Shown piece after piece: positions 23,016 to 35,794 of a DNA stretch of 64,000 nucleotides. Positions within the stretch are counted from its first letter, which is position 1. The number at the start of each line of letters is the position of its first letter. The notes beneath the pieces were generated by a model, which did no database searches, had not been told where the DNA came from, and worked only from the letters and a program-made list of their open reading frames with translations. The DNA lies in the NCBI GenBank assembly GCA_948146395.1, contig OX411556.1:620001-684000 (forward strand), given 5' to 3'. The stretch comes from Fragum whitleyi. Taxonomy: Eukaryota; Mollusca; Bivalvia; Cardiida; Cardiidae. The translations under genes and the position numbers were made by a program.

Positions 23016-24080
23016 TCGACTGATGCGCCCATGCATTCATACCCACATCGTCCCAAACACTCGCGTTCGCTAGCTATGCATGTGCGCTTCAAATTGACAC
23101 CGGTTTCGATGCCGTCTGATACATCCGTCTGTGCGTTTATGCAGCATCCCTGACCCCTTGTTATTCGATTTAATAGTAATTATTTAATCCTGATTTAATG
23201 TTAAATATTTTAGGTACCCATTTTTCGATCGACTGATGCGCCCATGCATTCATACCCACATCGTCCCAAACACGCGCGTTCACTAGCTATGCATGTGCGC
23301 TTCAAATTGACACCGGTTTCGATGCCGTCTGATGCATCCGTCTGTGCGTTTATGCAGCATCCCTGACCCCTTGTTATTCGATTTAATAGTAATTATTTAA
23401 TCCTGATTTAATGTTAAATATTTTGGGTACCCATTTTTCGATCGACTGATGCGCCCATGCATTCATACCCACATCGCCCCAAACACGCGCGTTCGTTAGC
23501 TATGCATGTGCGCTTCAAATTGACACCGGTTTCGATGCCGTCTGATGCATCCGTCTGTGCGTTTATGCAGCATCCCTGACCCCTTGTTATTCGATTTAAT
23601 AGTAATTATTTAATCCTGATTTAATGTTAAATATTTTGGGTACCCATTTTTCGATCGACTGATGCGCCCATGCATTCATACCCACATCGTCCCAAACACT
23701 CGCGTTCGCTAGCTATGCATGTGCGCTTCAAATTGACACCGGTTTCGATGCCGTCTGATGCATCCGTCTGTGCGTTTATGCAGCATCCCTGACCCCTTGT
23801 TATTCGATTTAATAGTAATTATTTAATCCTGATTTAATGTTAAATATTTTGGGTACCCATTTTTCGATCGACTGATGCGCCCATGCATTCATATCCACAT
23901 CGTCCCAAACACGCGCGTTCACTAGCTATGCATGTGCGCTTCAAATTGACACCGGTTTCGATGCCGTCTGATGCATCCGTCTGTGCGTTTATGCAGCATC
24001 CCTGACCCCTTGTTATTCGATTTAATAGTAATTATTTAATCCTGATTTAATGTTAAATATTTTGGGTACCCATTTTTTGA

Positions 24081-25145
24081 TCGACTGATGCGCCCATGCA
24101 TTCATACCCACATCGTCCCAAACACTCGCGTTTGCTAGCTATGCATGTGCGCTTCAAATTGACACCGGTTTCGATGCCGTCTGATGCATCCGTCTGTGCG
24201 TTTATGCAGCATCCCTGACCCCTTGTTATTCGATTTAATAGTAATTATTTAATCCTGATTTAATGTTAAATATTTTGGGTACCCATTTTTCGATCGACTG
24301 ATGCGCCCATGCATTCATACCCACATCGTCCCAAACACTCGCGTTCGCTAGCTATGCATGTGCGCTTCAAATTGACACCGGTTTCGATGCCGTCTGATGC
24401 ATCCGTCTGTGCGTTTATGCAGCATCCCTGACCCCTTGTTATTCGATTTAATAGTAATTATTTAATCCTGATTTAATGTTAAATATTTTGGGTACCCATT
24501 TTTCGATCGACTGATGCGCCCATGCATTCATACCCACATCGCCCCAAACACGCGCGTTCGCTGGCTATGCATGTGCGCTTCAAATTGACACCGGTTTCGA
24601 TGCCGTCTGATGCATCCGTCTGTGCGTTTATGCAGCATTTCTGACCCCTTGTTATTCGATTTAATAGTAATTATTTAATCCTGATTTAATGTTAAATATT
24701 TTGGGTACCCATTTTTCGATCGACTGATGCGCCCATGCATTCATACCCACATCGTCCCAAACACTCGCGTTCGCTAGCTATGCATGTGCGCTTCAAATTG
24801 ACACCGGTTTCGATGCCGTCTGATGCATCCGTCTGTGCGTTTATGCAGCATCCCTGACCCCTTGTTATTCGATTTAATAGTAATTATTTAATCCTGATTT
24901 AATGTTAAATATGTTGGGTACCCATTTTTCGATCGACTGATGCGCCCATGCATTCATACCCACATCGTCCCAAACACGCGCGTTCGCTAGCTATGCATGT
25001 ACGCTTCAAATTGACACCGGTTTCGATGCCGTCTGATGCATCCGTCTGTGCGTTTATGCAGCATCCCTGACCCCTTGTTATTCGATTTAATAGTAATTAT
25101 TTAATCCTGATTTAATGTTAAATATTTTGGGTACCCATTTTTCGA
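24081..25145 (+). repeat. Five-monomer block repeated at 26637..27700 (offset 12)
   Basis: Shared signatures in order are CATTTTTTGATCG with GTTTGCTAGC, a type A monomer, CATTTCTGACC, AATATGTTGGG and GTACGCTTC. The offset is 2556 bp at the start and 2555 bp after the one-base deletion near 27142. After the fifth monomer the copies diverge, where the second runs into the 10/9/10 HOR domain. Confidence 0.85.
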
Positions 25146-27062
25146 TCGACTGGTGCGCCCATGCATTCATACCCACATCGTCCCAAACACTCGCGTTCGC
25201 TAGCTATGCATGTGCGCTTCAAATTGACAACGGTTTCGATGCCGTCTGATGCATCCGTCTGTGCGTTTATGCAGCATCCCTGACCCCTTGTTATTCGATT
25301 TAATAGTAATTATTTAATCCTGATTTAATGTTAAATATTTTGGGTACCCATTTTCCGATCGACTGATGCGCCCATGCATTCATACCCACATCGTCCCAAA
25401 CACTCGCGTTCGCTAGCTATGCATGTGCGCTTCAAATTGACACCGGTTTCGATGCCGTCTGATGCATCCGTCTGTGCGTTTATGCAGCATCCCTGACCCC
25501 TTGTTATTCGATTTAATAGTAATTATTTAATCCTGATTTAATGTTAAATATTTTGGGTACCCATTTTTCGATCGACTGGTGCGCCCATGCATTCATACCC
25601 ACATCGTCACAAACACTCGCGTTCGCTAGCTATGCATGTGCGCTTCAAATTGACACCGGTTTCGATGCCGTCTGATGCATCCGTCTGTGCGTTTATGCAG
25701 CATGCCTGACCCCTTGTTATTCGATTTAATAGTAATTATTTAATCCTGATTTAATGTTAAATATTTTGGGTACCCATTTTTCGATCGACTGATGCGCCCA
25801 TGCATTCATACCCACATCGTCCCAAACACGCGCGTTCGCTAGCTATGCATGTGCGCTTCAAATTGACACCGGTTTCGATGCCGTCTGATGCATCCGTCTG
25901 TGCGTTTATGCAGCATCCCTGACCCCTTGTTATTCGATTTGATAGTAATTATTTAATCCTGATTTAATGTTAAATATTTTGGGTACCCATTTTTCGATCG
26001 ACTGATGCGCCCATGCATTCATACCCACATCGTCCCAAACACTCGCGTTCACTAGCTATGCATGTGCGCTTCAAATTGACACCGGTTTCGATGCCGTCTG
26101 ATGCATCCGTCTGTGCGTTTATGCAGCATCCCTGACCCCTTGTTATTCGATTTAATAGTAATTATTTAATCCTGATTTAATGTTAAATATTTTGGGTACC
26201 CATTTTTCGATCGACTGATGCGCCCATGCATTCATACCCACATCGTCCCAAACACGCGCGTTCACTAGCTATGCATGTGCGCTTCAAATTGACACCGGTT
26301 TCGATGCCGTCTGATGCATCCGTCTGTGCGTTTATGCAGCATCCCTGACCCCTTGTTATTCGATTTAATAGTAATTATTTAATCCTGATTTAATGTTAAA
26401 TATTTTGGGTACCCATTTTTCGATCGACTGATGCGCCCATGCATTCATACCCACATCGCCCCAAACACGCGCGTTCGCTAGCTATGCATGTGCGCTTCAA
26501 ATTGACACCGGTTTCGATGCCGTCTGATGCATCCGTCTGTGCGTTTATGCAGCATCCCTGACCCCTTGTTATTCGATTTAATAGTAATTATTTAATCCTG
26601 ATTTAATGTTAAATATTTTGGGTACCCATTTTTTGATCGACTGATGCGCCCATGCATTCATACCCACATCGTCCCAAACACTCGCGTTTGCTAGCTATGC
26701 ATGTGCGCTTCAAATTGACACCGGTTTCGATGCCGTCTGATGCATCCGTCTGTGCGTTTATGCAGCATCCCTGACCCCTTGTTATTCGATTTAATAGTAT
26801 TTATTTAATCCTGATTTAATGTTAAATATTTTGGGTACCCATTTTTCGATCGACTGATGCGCCCATGCATTCATACCCACATCGTCCCAAACACTCGCGT
26901 TCGCTAGCTATGCATGTGCGCTTCAAATTGACACCGGTTTCGATGCCGTCTGATGCATCCGTCTGTGCGTTTATGCAGCATCCCTGACCCCTTGTTATTC
27001 GATTTAATAGTAATTATTTAATCCTGATTTAATGTTAAATATTTTGGGTAACCATTTTTCGA

Positions 27063-27274
27063 TCGACTGATGCGCCCATGCATTCAAACCCACATCGCCC
27101 CAAACACGCGCGTTCGCTAGCTATGCATGTGCGCTTCAAATTGACTAGGTTTCGATGCCGTCTGATGCATCCGTCTGTGCGTTTATGCAGCATTTCTGAC
27201 CCCTTGTTATTCGATTTAATAGTAATTATTTAATCCTGATTTAATGTTAAATATTTTGGGTACCCATTTTTCGA
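27063..27274 (+). repeat. 212-bp monomer with a broken ACCGGT segment
   Basis: Near 27142-27152 the usual TTGACACCGGTTTCG reads TTGACTAGGTTTCG, one base shorter, which destroys the ACCGGT palindrome at phases 84-89. The copy also has CATTCAAACC and CATTTCTGACC. The CATTTCTGACC variant is shared with the monomer at 24507, twelve monomers earlier, which ties it to the 12-monomer offset. Confidence 0.85.
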
Positions 27275-28765
27275 TCGACTGATGCGCCCATGCATTCATA
27301 CCCACATCGTCCCAAACACTCGCGTTCGCTAGCTATGCATGTGCGCTTCAAATTGACACCGGTTTCGATGCCGTCTGATGCATCCGTCTGTGCGTTTATG
27401 CAGCATCCCTGACCCCTTGTTATTCGATTTAATAGTAATTATTTAATCCTGATTTAATGTTAAATATGTTGGGTACCCATTTTTCGATCGACTGATGCGC
27501 CCATGCATTCATACCCACATCGTCCCAAACACGCGCGTTCGCTAGCTATGCATGTACGCTTCAAATTGACACCGGTTTCGATGCCGTCTGATGCATCCGT
27601 CTGTGCGTTTATGCAGCATCCCTGACCCCTTGTTATTCGATTTAATAGTAATTATTTAATCCTGATTTAATGTTAAATATTTTGGGTACCCATTTTTCGA
27701 TCGACTGATGCGCCCATGCATTCATACCCACATCGTCCCAAACACTCGCGTTCGCTAGCTATGCATGTGCGCTTCAAATTGACACCGGTTTCGATGCCGT
27801 CTGATGCATCCGTCTGTGCGTTTATGCAGCATCCCTGACCCCTTGTTATTCGATTTAATAGTAATTATTTAATCCTGATTTAATGTTAAATATTTTGGGT
27901 ACCCATTTTTCGATCGACTGATGCGCCCATGCATTCATACCCACATCGTCCCAAACACTCGCGTTCGCTAGCTATGCATGTGCGCTTCAAATTGACACCG
28001 GTTTCGATGCCGTCTGATGCATCCGTCTGTGCGTTTATGCAGCATCCCTGACCCCTTGTTATTCGATTTAATAGTAATTATTTAATCCTGATTTAATGTT
28101 GAATATTTTGGGTACCCATTTTTCGATCGACTGATGCGCCCATGCATTCATACCCACATCGTCCCAAACTCTCGCGTTCGCTAGCTATGCATGTGCGCTT
28201 CTAATTGACACCGGTTTCGATGCCGTCTGATGCATCCGTCTGTGCGTTTATGCAGCATCCCTGACCCCTTGTTATTCGATTTAATAGTAATTATTTAATC
28301 CTGATTTAATGTTAAATATTTTGGGTACCCATTTTTCGATCGACTGATGCGCCCATGCATGCATACCCACATCGTCCCAAACACTCGCGTTCGCTAGCTA
28401 TGCATGTGCGCTTCAAATTGACACCGGTTTCGATGCCGTCTGATGCATCCGTCTGTGCGTTTATGCAGCATCCCTGACCCCTTGTTATTCGATTTAATAG
28501 TAATTATTTAATCCTGATTCAATGTTAAATATTTTGGGTACCCATTTTTCGATCGACTGATGCGCCCATGCATTCATACCCACATCGTCCCAAACACTCG
28601 CGTTCGCTAGCTATGCATGTGCGCTTCAAATTGACACCGGTTTCGATGCCGTCTGATGCATCCGTCTGTGCGTTTATGCAGCATCCCTGACCCCTTGTTA
28701 TTCGATTTAATAGTAATTATTCAATCCTGATTTAATGTTAAATATTTTGGGTACCCATTTTTCGA

Positions 28766-30895
28766 TCGACTGGTGCGCCCATGCATTCATACCCACATCG
28801 TCACAAACACTCGCGTTCGCTAGCTATGCATGTGCGCTTCAAATTGACACCGGTTTCGATGCCGTCTGATGCATCCGTCTGTGCGTTTATGCAGCATGCC
28901 TGACCCCTTGTTATTCGATTTAATAGTAATTATTTAATCCTGATTTAATGTTAAATATTTTGGGTACCCATTTTTCGATCGACTGATGCGCCCATGCATT
29001 CATACCCACATCGTCCCAAACACGCGCGTTCGCTAGCTATGCATGTGCGCTTCAAATTGACACCGGTTTCGATGCCGTCTGATGCATCCGTCTGTGCGTT
29101 TATGCAGCATCCCTGACCCCTTGTTATTCGATTTAATAGTAATTATTTAATCCTGATTTAATGTTAAATATTTTGGGTACCCATTTTTCGATCGACTGAT
29201 GCGCCCATGCATTCATTCCCGCATCGCCCCAAACACGCGCGTTCTCTAGCTAAGCATGTGCGCTTCAAATTGACACCGGTTTCGATGCCGTCTGATGCAT
29301 CCGTCTGTGCGTTTATGCAGCATCCCTGACCCCTTGTTATTCGATTTGATAGTAATTATTTAATCCTGATTTAATGTTAAATATTTTGGGTACCCATTTT
29401 TCGATCGACTGATGCGCCCATGCATTCATACCCACATCGTCCCAAACACGCGCGTTCACTAGCTATGCATGTGCGCTTCAAATTGACACCGGTTTCGATG
29501 CCGTCTGATGCATCCGTCTGTGCGTTTATGCAGCATCCCTGACCCCTTGTTATTCGATTTAATAGTAATTATTTAATCCTGATTTAATGTTAAATATTTT
29601 GGGTACCCATTTTTCGATCGACTGATGCGCCCATGCATTCATACCCACATCGCCCCAAACACGCGCGTTCGCTAGCTATGCATGTGCGCTTCAAATTGAC
29701 ACCGGTTTCGATGCCGTCTGATGCATCCGTCTGTGCGTTTATGCAGCATCCCTGACCCCTTGTTATTCGATTTAATAGTAATTATTTAATCCTGATTTAA
29801 TGTTAAATATTTTGGGTACCCATTTTTCGATCGACTGATGCGCCCATGCATTCATACCTACATCGTCCCAAACACGCGCGTTCGCTAGCTATGCATGTGC
29901 GCTTCAAATTGACACCGGTTTCGATGCCGTCTGATGCATCCGTCTGTGCGTTTATGCAGCATCCCTGACCCCTTGTTATTCGATTTAATAGTAATTATTT
30001 AATCCTGATTTAATGTTAAATATTTTGGGTACCCATTTTTCGATCGACTGATGCGCCCATGCATTCATACCCACATCGTCCCAAACACGCGCGTTCGCTA
30101 GCTATGCATGTGCGCTTCAAATTGACACCGGTTTCGATGCCGTCTGATGCATCCGTCTGTGCGTTTATGCAGCATCCCTGACCCCTTGTTATTCGATTTA
30201 ATAGTAATTATTTAATCCTGTTTTAATGTTGAATATTTTGGGTACCCATTTTTCGATCGACTGATGCGCCCATGCATTCATACCCACATCGTCCCAAACA
30301 CTCGCGTTCGCTAGCTATGCATGTGCGCTTCTAATTGACACCGGTTTCGATGCCGTCTGATGCATCCGTCTGTGCGTTTATGCAGCATCCCTGACCCCTT
30401 GTTATTCGATTTAATAGTAATTATTTAATCCTGATTTAATGTTAAATATTTTGGGTACCCATTTTTCGATCGACTGATGCGCCCATGCATTCATACCCAC
30501 ATCGTCCCAAACACTCGCGTTCGCTAGCTATGCATGTGCGCTTCAAATTGACACCGGTTTCGATGCCGTCTGATGCATCCGTCTGTGCGTTTATGCAGCA
30601 TCCCTGACCCCTTGTTATTCGATTTAATAGTAATTATTTAATCCTGATTCAATGTTAAATATTTTGGGTACCCATTTTTCGATCGACTGATGCGCCCATG
30701 CATTCATACCCACATCGTCCCAAACACTCGCGTTCGCTAGCTATGCATGTGCGCTTCAAATTGACACCGGTTTCGATGCCGTCTGATGCATCCGTCTGTG
30801 CGTTTATGCAGCATCCCTGACCCCTTGTTATTCGATTTAATAGTAATTATTCAATCCTGATTTAATGTTAAATATTTTGGGTACCCATTTTTCGA
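28766..30895 (+). repeat. HOR unit 1 of the 28.8-34.5 kb domain, 10 monomers
   Basis: The unit opens with ACTGGTGCG, CATCGTCACAAAC and CATGCCTGACC. In order it then contains a T36/G46 monomer, CATTCCCGCATCG with TTCTCTAGC, a type C monomer, a type B monomer, ATACCTACATC, TTTTAATGTTGAAT (X), CTTCTAATTG (Y), TTCAATGTT and ATTATTCAATCC. The next ACTGGTGCG marker is exactly 2130 bp away. Confidence 0.9.
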
Positions 30896-32812
30896 TCGAC
30901 TGGTGCGCCCATGCATTCATACCCACATCGTCACAAACACTCGCGTTCGCTAGCTATGCATGTGCGCTTCAAATTGACACCGGTTTCGATGCCGTCTGAT
31001 GCATCCGTCTGTGCGTTTATGCAGCATGCCTGACCCCTTGTTATTCGATTTAATAGTAATTATTTAATCCTGATTTAATGTTAAATATTTTGGGTACCCA
31101 TTTTTCGATCGACTGATGCGCCCATGCATTCATACCCACATCGTCCCAAACACGCGCGTTCGCTAGCTATGCATGTGCGCTTCAAATTGACACCGGTTTC
31201 GATGCCGTCTGATGCATCCGTCTGTGCGTTTATGCAGCATCCCTGACCCCTTGTTATTCGATTTAATAGTAATTATTTAATCCTGATTTAATGTTAAATA
31301 TTTTGGGTACCCATTTTTCGATCGACTGATGCGCCCATGCATTCATTCCCGCATCGCCCCAAACACGCGCGTTCTCTAGCTATGCATGTGCGCTTCAAAT
31401 TGACACCGGTTTCGATGCCGTCTGATGCATCCGTCTGTGCGTTTATGCAGCATCCCTGACCCCTTGTTATTCGATTTGATAGTAATTATTTAATCCTGAT
31501 TTAATGTTAAATATTTTGGGTACCCATTTTTCGATCGACTGGTGCGCCCATGCATTCATACCCACATCGTCCCAAACACGCGCGTTCACTAGCTATGCAT
31601 GTGCGCTTCAAATTGACACCGGTTTCAATGCCGTCTGATGCATCCGTCTGTGCGTTTATGCAGCATCCCTGACCCCTTGTTATTCGATTTAATAGTAATT
31701 ATTTAATCCTGATTTAATGTTAAATATTTTGGGTACCCATTTTTCGATCGACTGATGCGCCCATGCATTCATACCCACATCGCCCCAAACACGCGCGTTC
31801 GCTAGCTATGCATGTGCGCTTCAAATTGACACCGGTTTCGATGCCGTCTGATGCATCCGTCTGTGCGTTTATGCAGCATCCCTGACCCCTTGTTATTCGA
31901 TTTAATAGTAATTATTTAATCCTGATTTAATGTTAAATATTTTGGGTACCCATTTTTCGATCGACTGATGCGCCCATGCATTCATACCTACATCGTCCCA
32001 AACACGCGCGTTCGCTAGCTATGCATGTGCGCTTCAAATTGACACCGGTTTCGATGCCGTCTGATGCATCCGTCTGTGCGTTTATGCAGCATCCCTGACC
32101 CCTTGTTATTCGATTTAATAGTAATTATTTAATCCTGATTTAATGTTAAATATTTTGGGTACCCATTTTTCGATCGACTGATGCGCCCATGCATTCATAC
32201 CCACATCGTCCCAAACACTCGCGTTCGCTAGCTATGCATGTGCGCTTCTAATTGACACCGGTTTCGATGCCGTCTGATGCATCCGTCTGTGCGTTTATGC
32301 AGCATCCCTGACCCCTTGTTATTCGATTTAATAGTAATTATTTAATCCTGTTTTAATGTTGAATATTTTGGGTACCCATTTTTCGATCGACTGATGCGCC
32401 CATGCATTCATACCCACATCGTCCCAAACACTCGCGTTCGCTAGCTATGCATGTGCGCTTCAAATTGACACCGGTTTCGATGCCGTCTGATGCATCCGTC
32501 TGTGCGTTTATGCAGCATCCCTGACCCCTTGTTATTCGATTTAATAGTAATTATTTAATCCTGATTCAATGTTAAATATTTTGGGTACCCATTTTTCGAT
32601 CGACTGATGCGCCCATGCATTCATACCCACATCGTCCCAAACACTCGCGTTCGCTAGCTATGCATGTGCGCTTCAAATTGACACCGGTTTCGATGCCGTC
32701 TGATGCATCCGTCTGTGCGTTTATGCAGCATCCCTGACCCCTTGTTATTCGATTTAATAGTAATTATTCAATCCTGATTTAATGTTAAATATTTTGGGTA
32801 CCCATTTTTCGA
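30896..32812 (+). repeat. HOR unit 2, 9 monomers, with one chimeric monomer
   Basis: This unit has the same monomer order as unit 1, but X and Y are replaced by one monomer (32174..32386). That monomer carries the Y signature CTTCTAATTG at 32248 and, downstream in the same copy, the X signature TTTTAATGTTGAAT at 32351. The unit length is 1917 bp, exactly nine monomers. The fourth monomer also gained CTGGTGCG and TTCAATGCC. Confidence 0.9.
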
Positions 32813-34516
32813 TCGACTGGTGCGCCCATGCATTCATACCCACATCGTCACAAACACTCGCGTTCGCTAGCTATGCATGTGCGCTTCAAATTGACACCGG
32901 TTTCGATGCCGTCTGATGCATCCGTCTGTGCGTTTATGCAGCATGCCTGACCCCTTGTTATTCGATTTAATAGTAATTATTTAATCCTGATTTAATGTTA
33001 AATATTTTGGGTACCCATTTTTCGATCGACTGATGCGCCCATGCATTCATATCCACATCGTCCCAAACACGCGCGTTCGCTAGCTATGCATGTGCGCTTC
33101 AAATTGACACCGGTTTCGATGCCGTCTGATGCATCCGTCTGTGCGTTTATGCAGCATCCCTGACCCCTTGTTATTCGATTTAATAGTAATTATTTAATCC
33201 TGATTTAATGTTAAATATTTTGGGTACCCATTTTTCGATCGACTGATGCGCCCATGCATTCATTCCCGCATCGCCCCAAATACGCGCGTTCTCTAGCTAA
33301 GCATGTGCGCTTCAAATTGACACCGGTTTCGATGCCGTCTGATGCATCCGTCTGTGCGTTTATGCAGCATCCCTGACCCCTTGTTATTCGATTTGATAGT
33401 AATTATTTAATCCTGATTTAATGTTAAATATTTTGGGTACCCATTTTTCGATCGACTGATGCGCCCATGCATTCATACCCACATCGTCCCAAACACGCGC
33501 GTTCACTAGCTATGCATGTGCGCTTCAAATTGACACCGGTTTCGATGCCGTCTGATGCATCCGTCTGTGCGTTTATGCAGCATCCCTGACCCCTTGTTAT
33601 TCGATTTAATAGTAATTATTTAATCCTGATTTAATGTTAAATATTTTGGGTACCCATTTTTCGATCGACTGATGCGCCCATGCATTCATACCCACATCGC
33701 CCCAAACACGCGCGTTCGCTAGCTATGCATGTGCGCTTCAAATTGACACCGGTTTCGATGTCGTCTGATGCATCCGTCTGTGCGTTTATGCAGCATCCCT
33801 GACCCCTTGTTATTCGATTTAATAGTAATTATTTAATCCTGATTTAATGTTAAATATTTTGGGTACCCATTTTTCGATCGACTGATGCGCCCATGCATTC
33901 ATACCTACATCGTCCCAAACACGCGCGTTCGCTAGCTATGCATGTGCGCTTCAAATTGACACCGGTTTCGATGCCGTCTGATGCATCCGTCTGTGCGTTT
34001 ATGCAGCATCCCTGACCCCTTGTTATTCGATTTAATAGTAATTATTTAATCCTGATTTAATGTTAAATATTTTGGGTACCCATTTTTCGATCGACTGATG
34101 CGCCCATGCATTCATACCCACATCGTCCCAAACACGCGCGTTCGCTAGCTATGCATGTGCGCTTCAAATTGACACCGGTTTCGATGCCGTCTGATGCATC
34201 CGTCTGTGCGTTTATGCAGCATCCCTGACCCCTTGTTATTCGATTTAATAGTAATTATTTAATCCTGTTTTAATGTTGAATATTTTGGGTACCCATTTTT
34301 CGATCGACTGATGCGCCCATGCATTCATACCCACATCGTCCCAAACACTCGCGTTCGCTAGCTATGCATGTGCGCTTCTAATTGACACCGGTTTCGATGC
34401 CGTCTGATGCATCCGTCTGTGCGTTTATGCAGCATCCCTGACCCCTTGTTATTCGATTTAATAGTAATTATTTAATCCTGATTTAATGTTAAATATTTTG
34501 GGTACCCATTTTTCGA
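32813..34516 (+). repeat. HOR unit 3, truncated after 8 monomers
   Basis: The order of unit 1 is followed through ATACCTACATC (33878), X (34091) and Y (34304), with X and Y again as separate monomers. The expected TTCAATGTT and ATTATTCAATCC monomers are absent. The next copies (34517 and 34730) have unrelated variants, so the HOR domain ends here. Private changes include CATATCCAC and AAATACGCG. Confidence 0.85.
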
Positions 34517-35368
34517 TCGACTGATGCGCCCATGCATTCATACCCACATCGTCCCAAACACGCGCGTTCGCTAGCTATGCATGTGCGCTTCAAATTGACA
34601 CCGGTTTCGATGCCGTCTGATGCATCCGTCTGTGCGTTTATGCAGCATCCCTGACCCCTTGTTATTCGATTTAATAGTAATTATTTAATCCTGATTTAAT
34701 GTTAAATATTTTGGGTACCCATTTTTCGATCGACTGATGCGCCCAGGCATTCATACCCACATCGTCCCAAACACTCGCGTTCGCTAGCTATGCATGTGCG
34801 CTTCAAATTGACACCAATTTCGATGTTGTCTGATGCATCCGTCTGTGCGTTTATGCAGCATCCCTGACCCCTTGTTATTCGATTTAATAGTAATTATTTA
34901 ATCCTGATTTAATGTTAAATATTTTGGGTACCCATTTTTCGATCGACTGATGCGCCCATGCATTCATACCCACATCGTCCCAAACCCTCGCGTTCGCTAG
35001 CTATGCATGTGCGCTTCAAATTGACACCGGTTTCGATGCCGTCTGATGCATCCGTCTGTGCGTTTATGCAGCATCCCTGACCCCTTGTTATTCGATTTAA
35101 TAGTAATTATTTAATCCTGATTTAATGTTAAATATTTTGGGTACCCTTTTTTCGATCGACTGATGCGCCCATGCATTCATACCCACATCGCCCCAAACAC
35201 GAACGTTCGCTAGCTATGCATGTGCGCTTCAAATTGACACCGGTTTCGATGTCGTCTGATGCATCCGTCTGTGCGTTTATGCAGCATCCCTGACCCCTTG
35301 TTATTCGATTTAATAGTAATTATTTAATCCTGATTTAATGTTAAATATTTTGGGTACCCATTGTTCGA

Positions 35369-35794
35369 TCGACTAATGCGCCCATGCATTCATACCCACA
35401 TCGTCCCAAACACTCGCGTTCGCTAGCTATACATGTGCGCTTCAAATTGACACCGGTTTCGATGCCGTCTGATGCATCCGTCTGTGCGTTTATGCAGCAT
35501 CCCTGACCCCTTGTTATTCGATTTAATAGTAATTATTTAATCCTGATTTAATGTTAAATATTTTGGGTACCCTTATTTCGATCGACTGATGCGCCCATGC
35601 ATTCATACCCACATCGTCCCAAACACGCGCGTTCGCTAGCTATGCATGTGCGCTTCAAATTGACACCGGTTTCGATGCCGTCTGATGCATCCGTCTGTGC
35701 GTTTATGCAGCATCCCTGACCCCTTGTTATTCGATTTAATAGTAATTATTTGATCCTGATTTAATGTTAAATATTTTGGGTACCCATTTTTCGA
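35369..35794 (+). repeat. Two-monomer segment matching 38138..38563 (offset 13)
   Basis: Both segments have GACTAATGCGCC or AACTAATGCGCC with TATACATGTG, then a monomer ending in ATTTGATCC. The boundary texts are unusual (ATTGTTCG here, ATTGGTCG there). The offset is 2769 bp. This links the poorly ordered 34.5-38 kb transition with the start of the right-hand duplicated domain. Confidence 0.7.
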
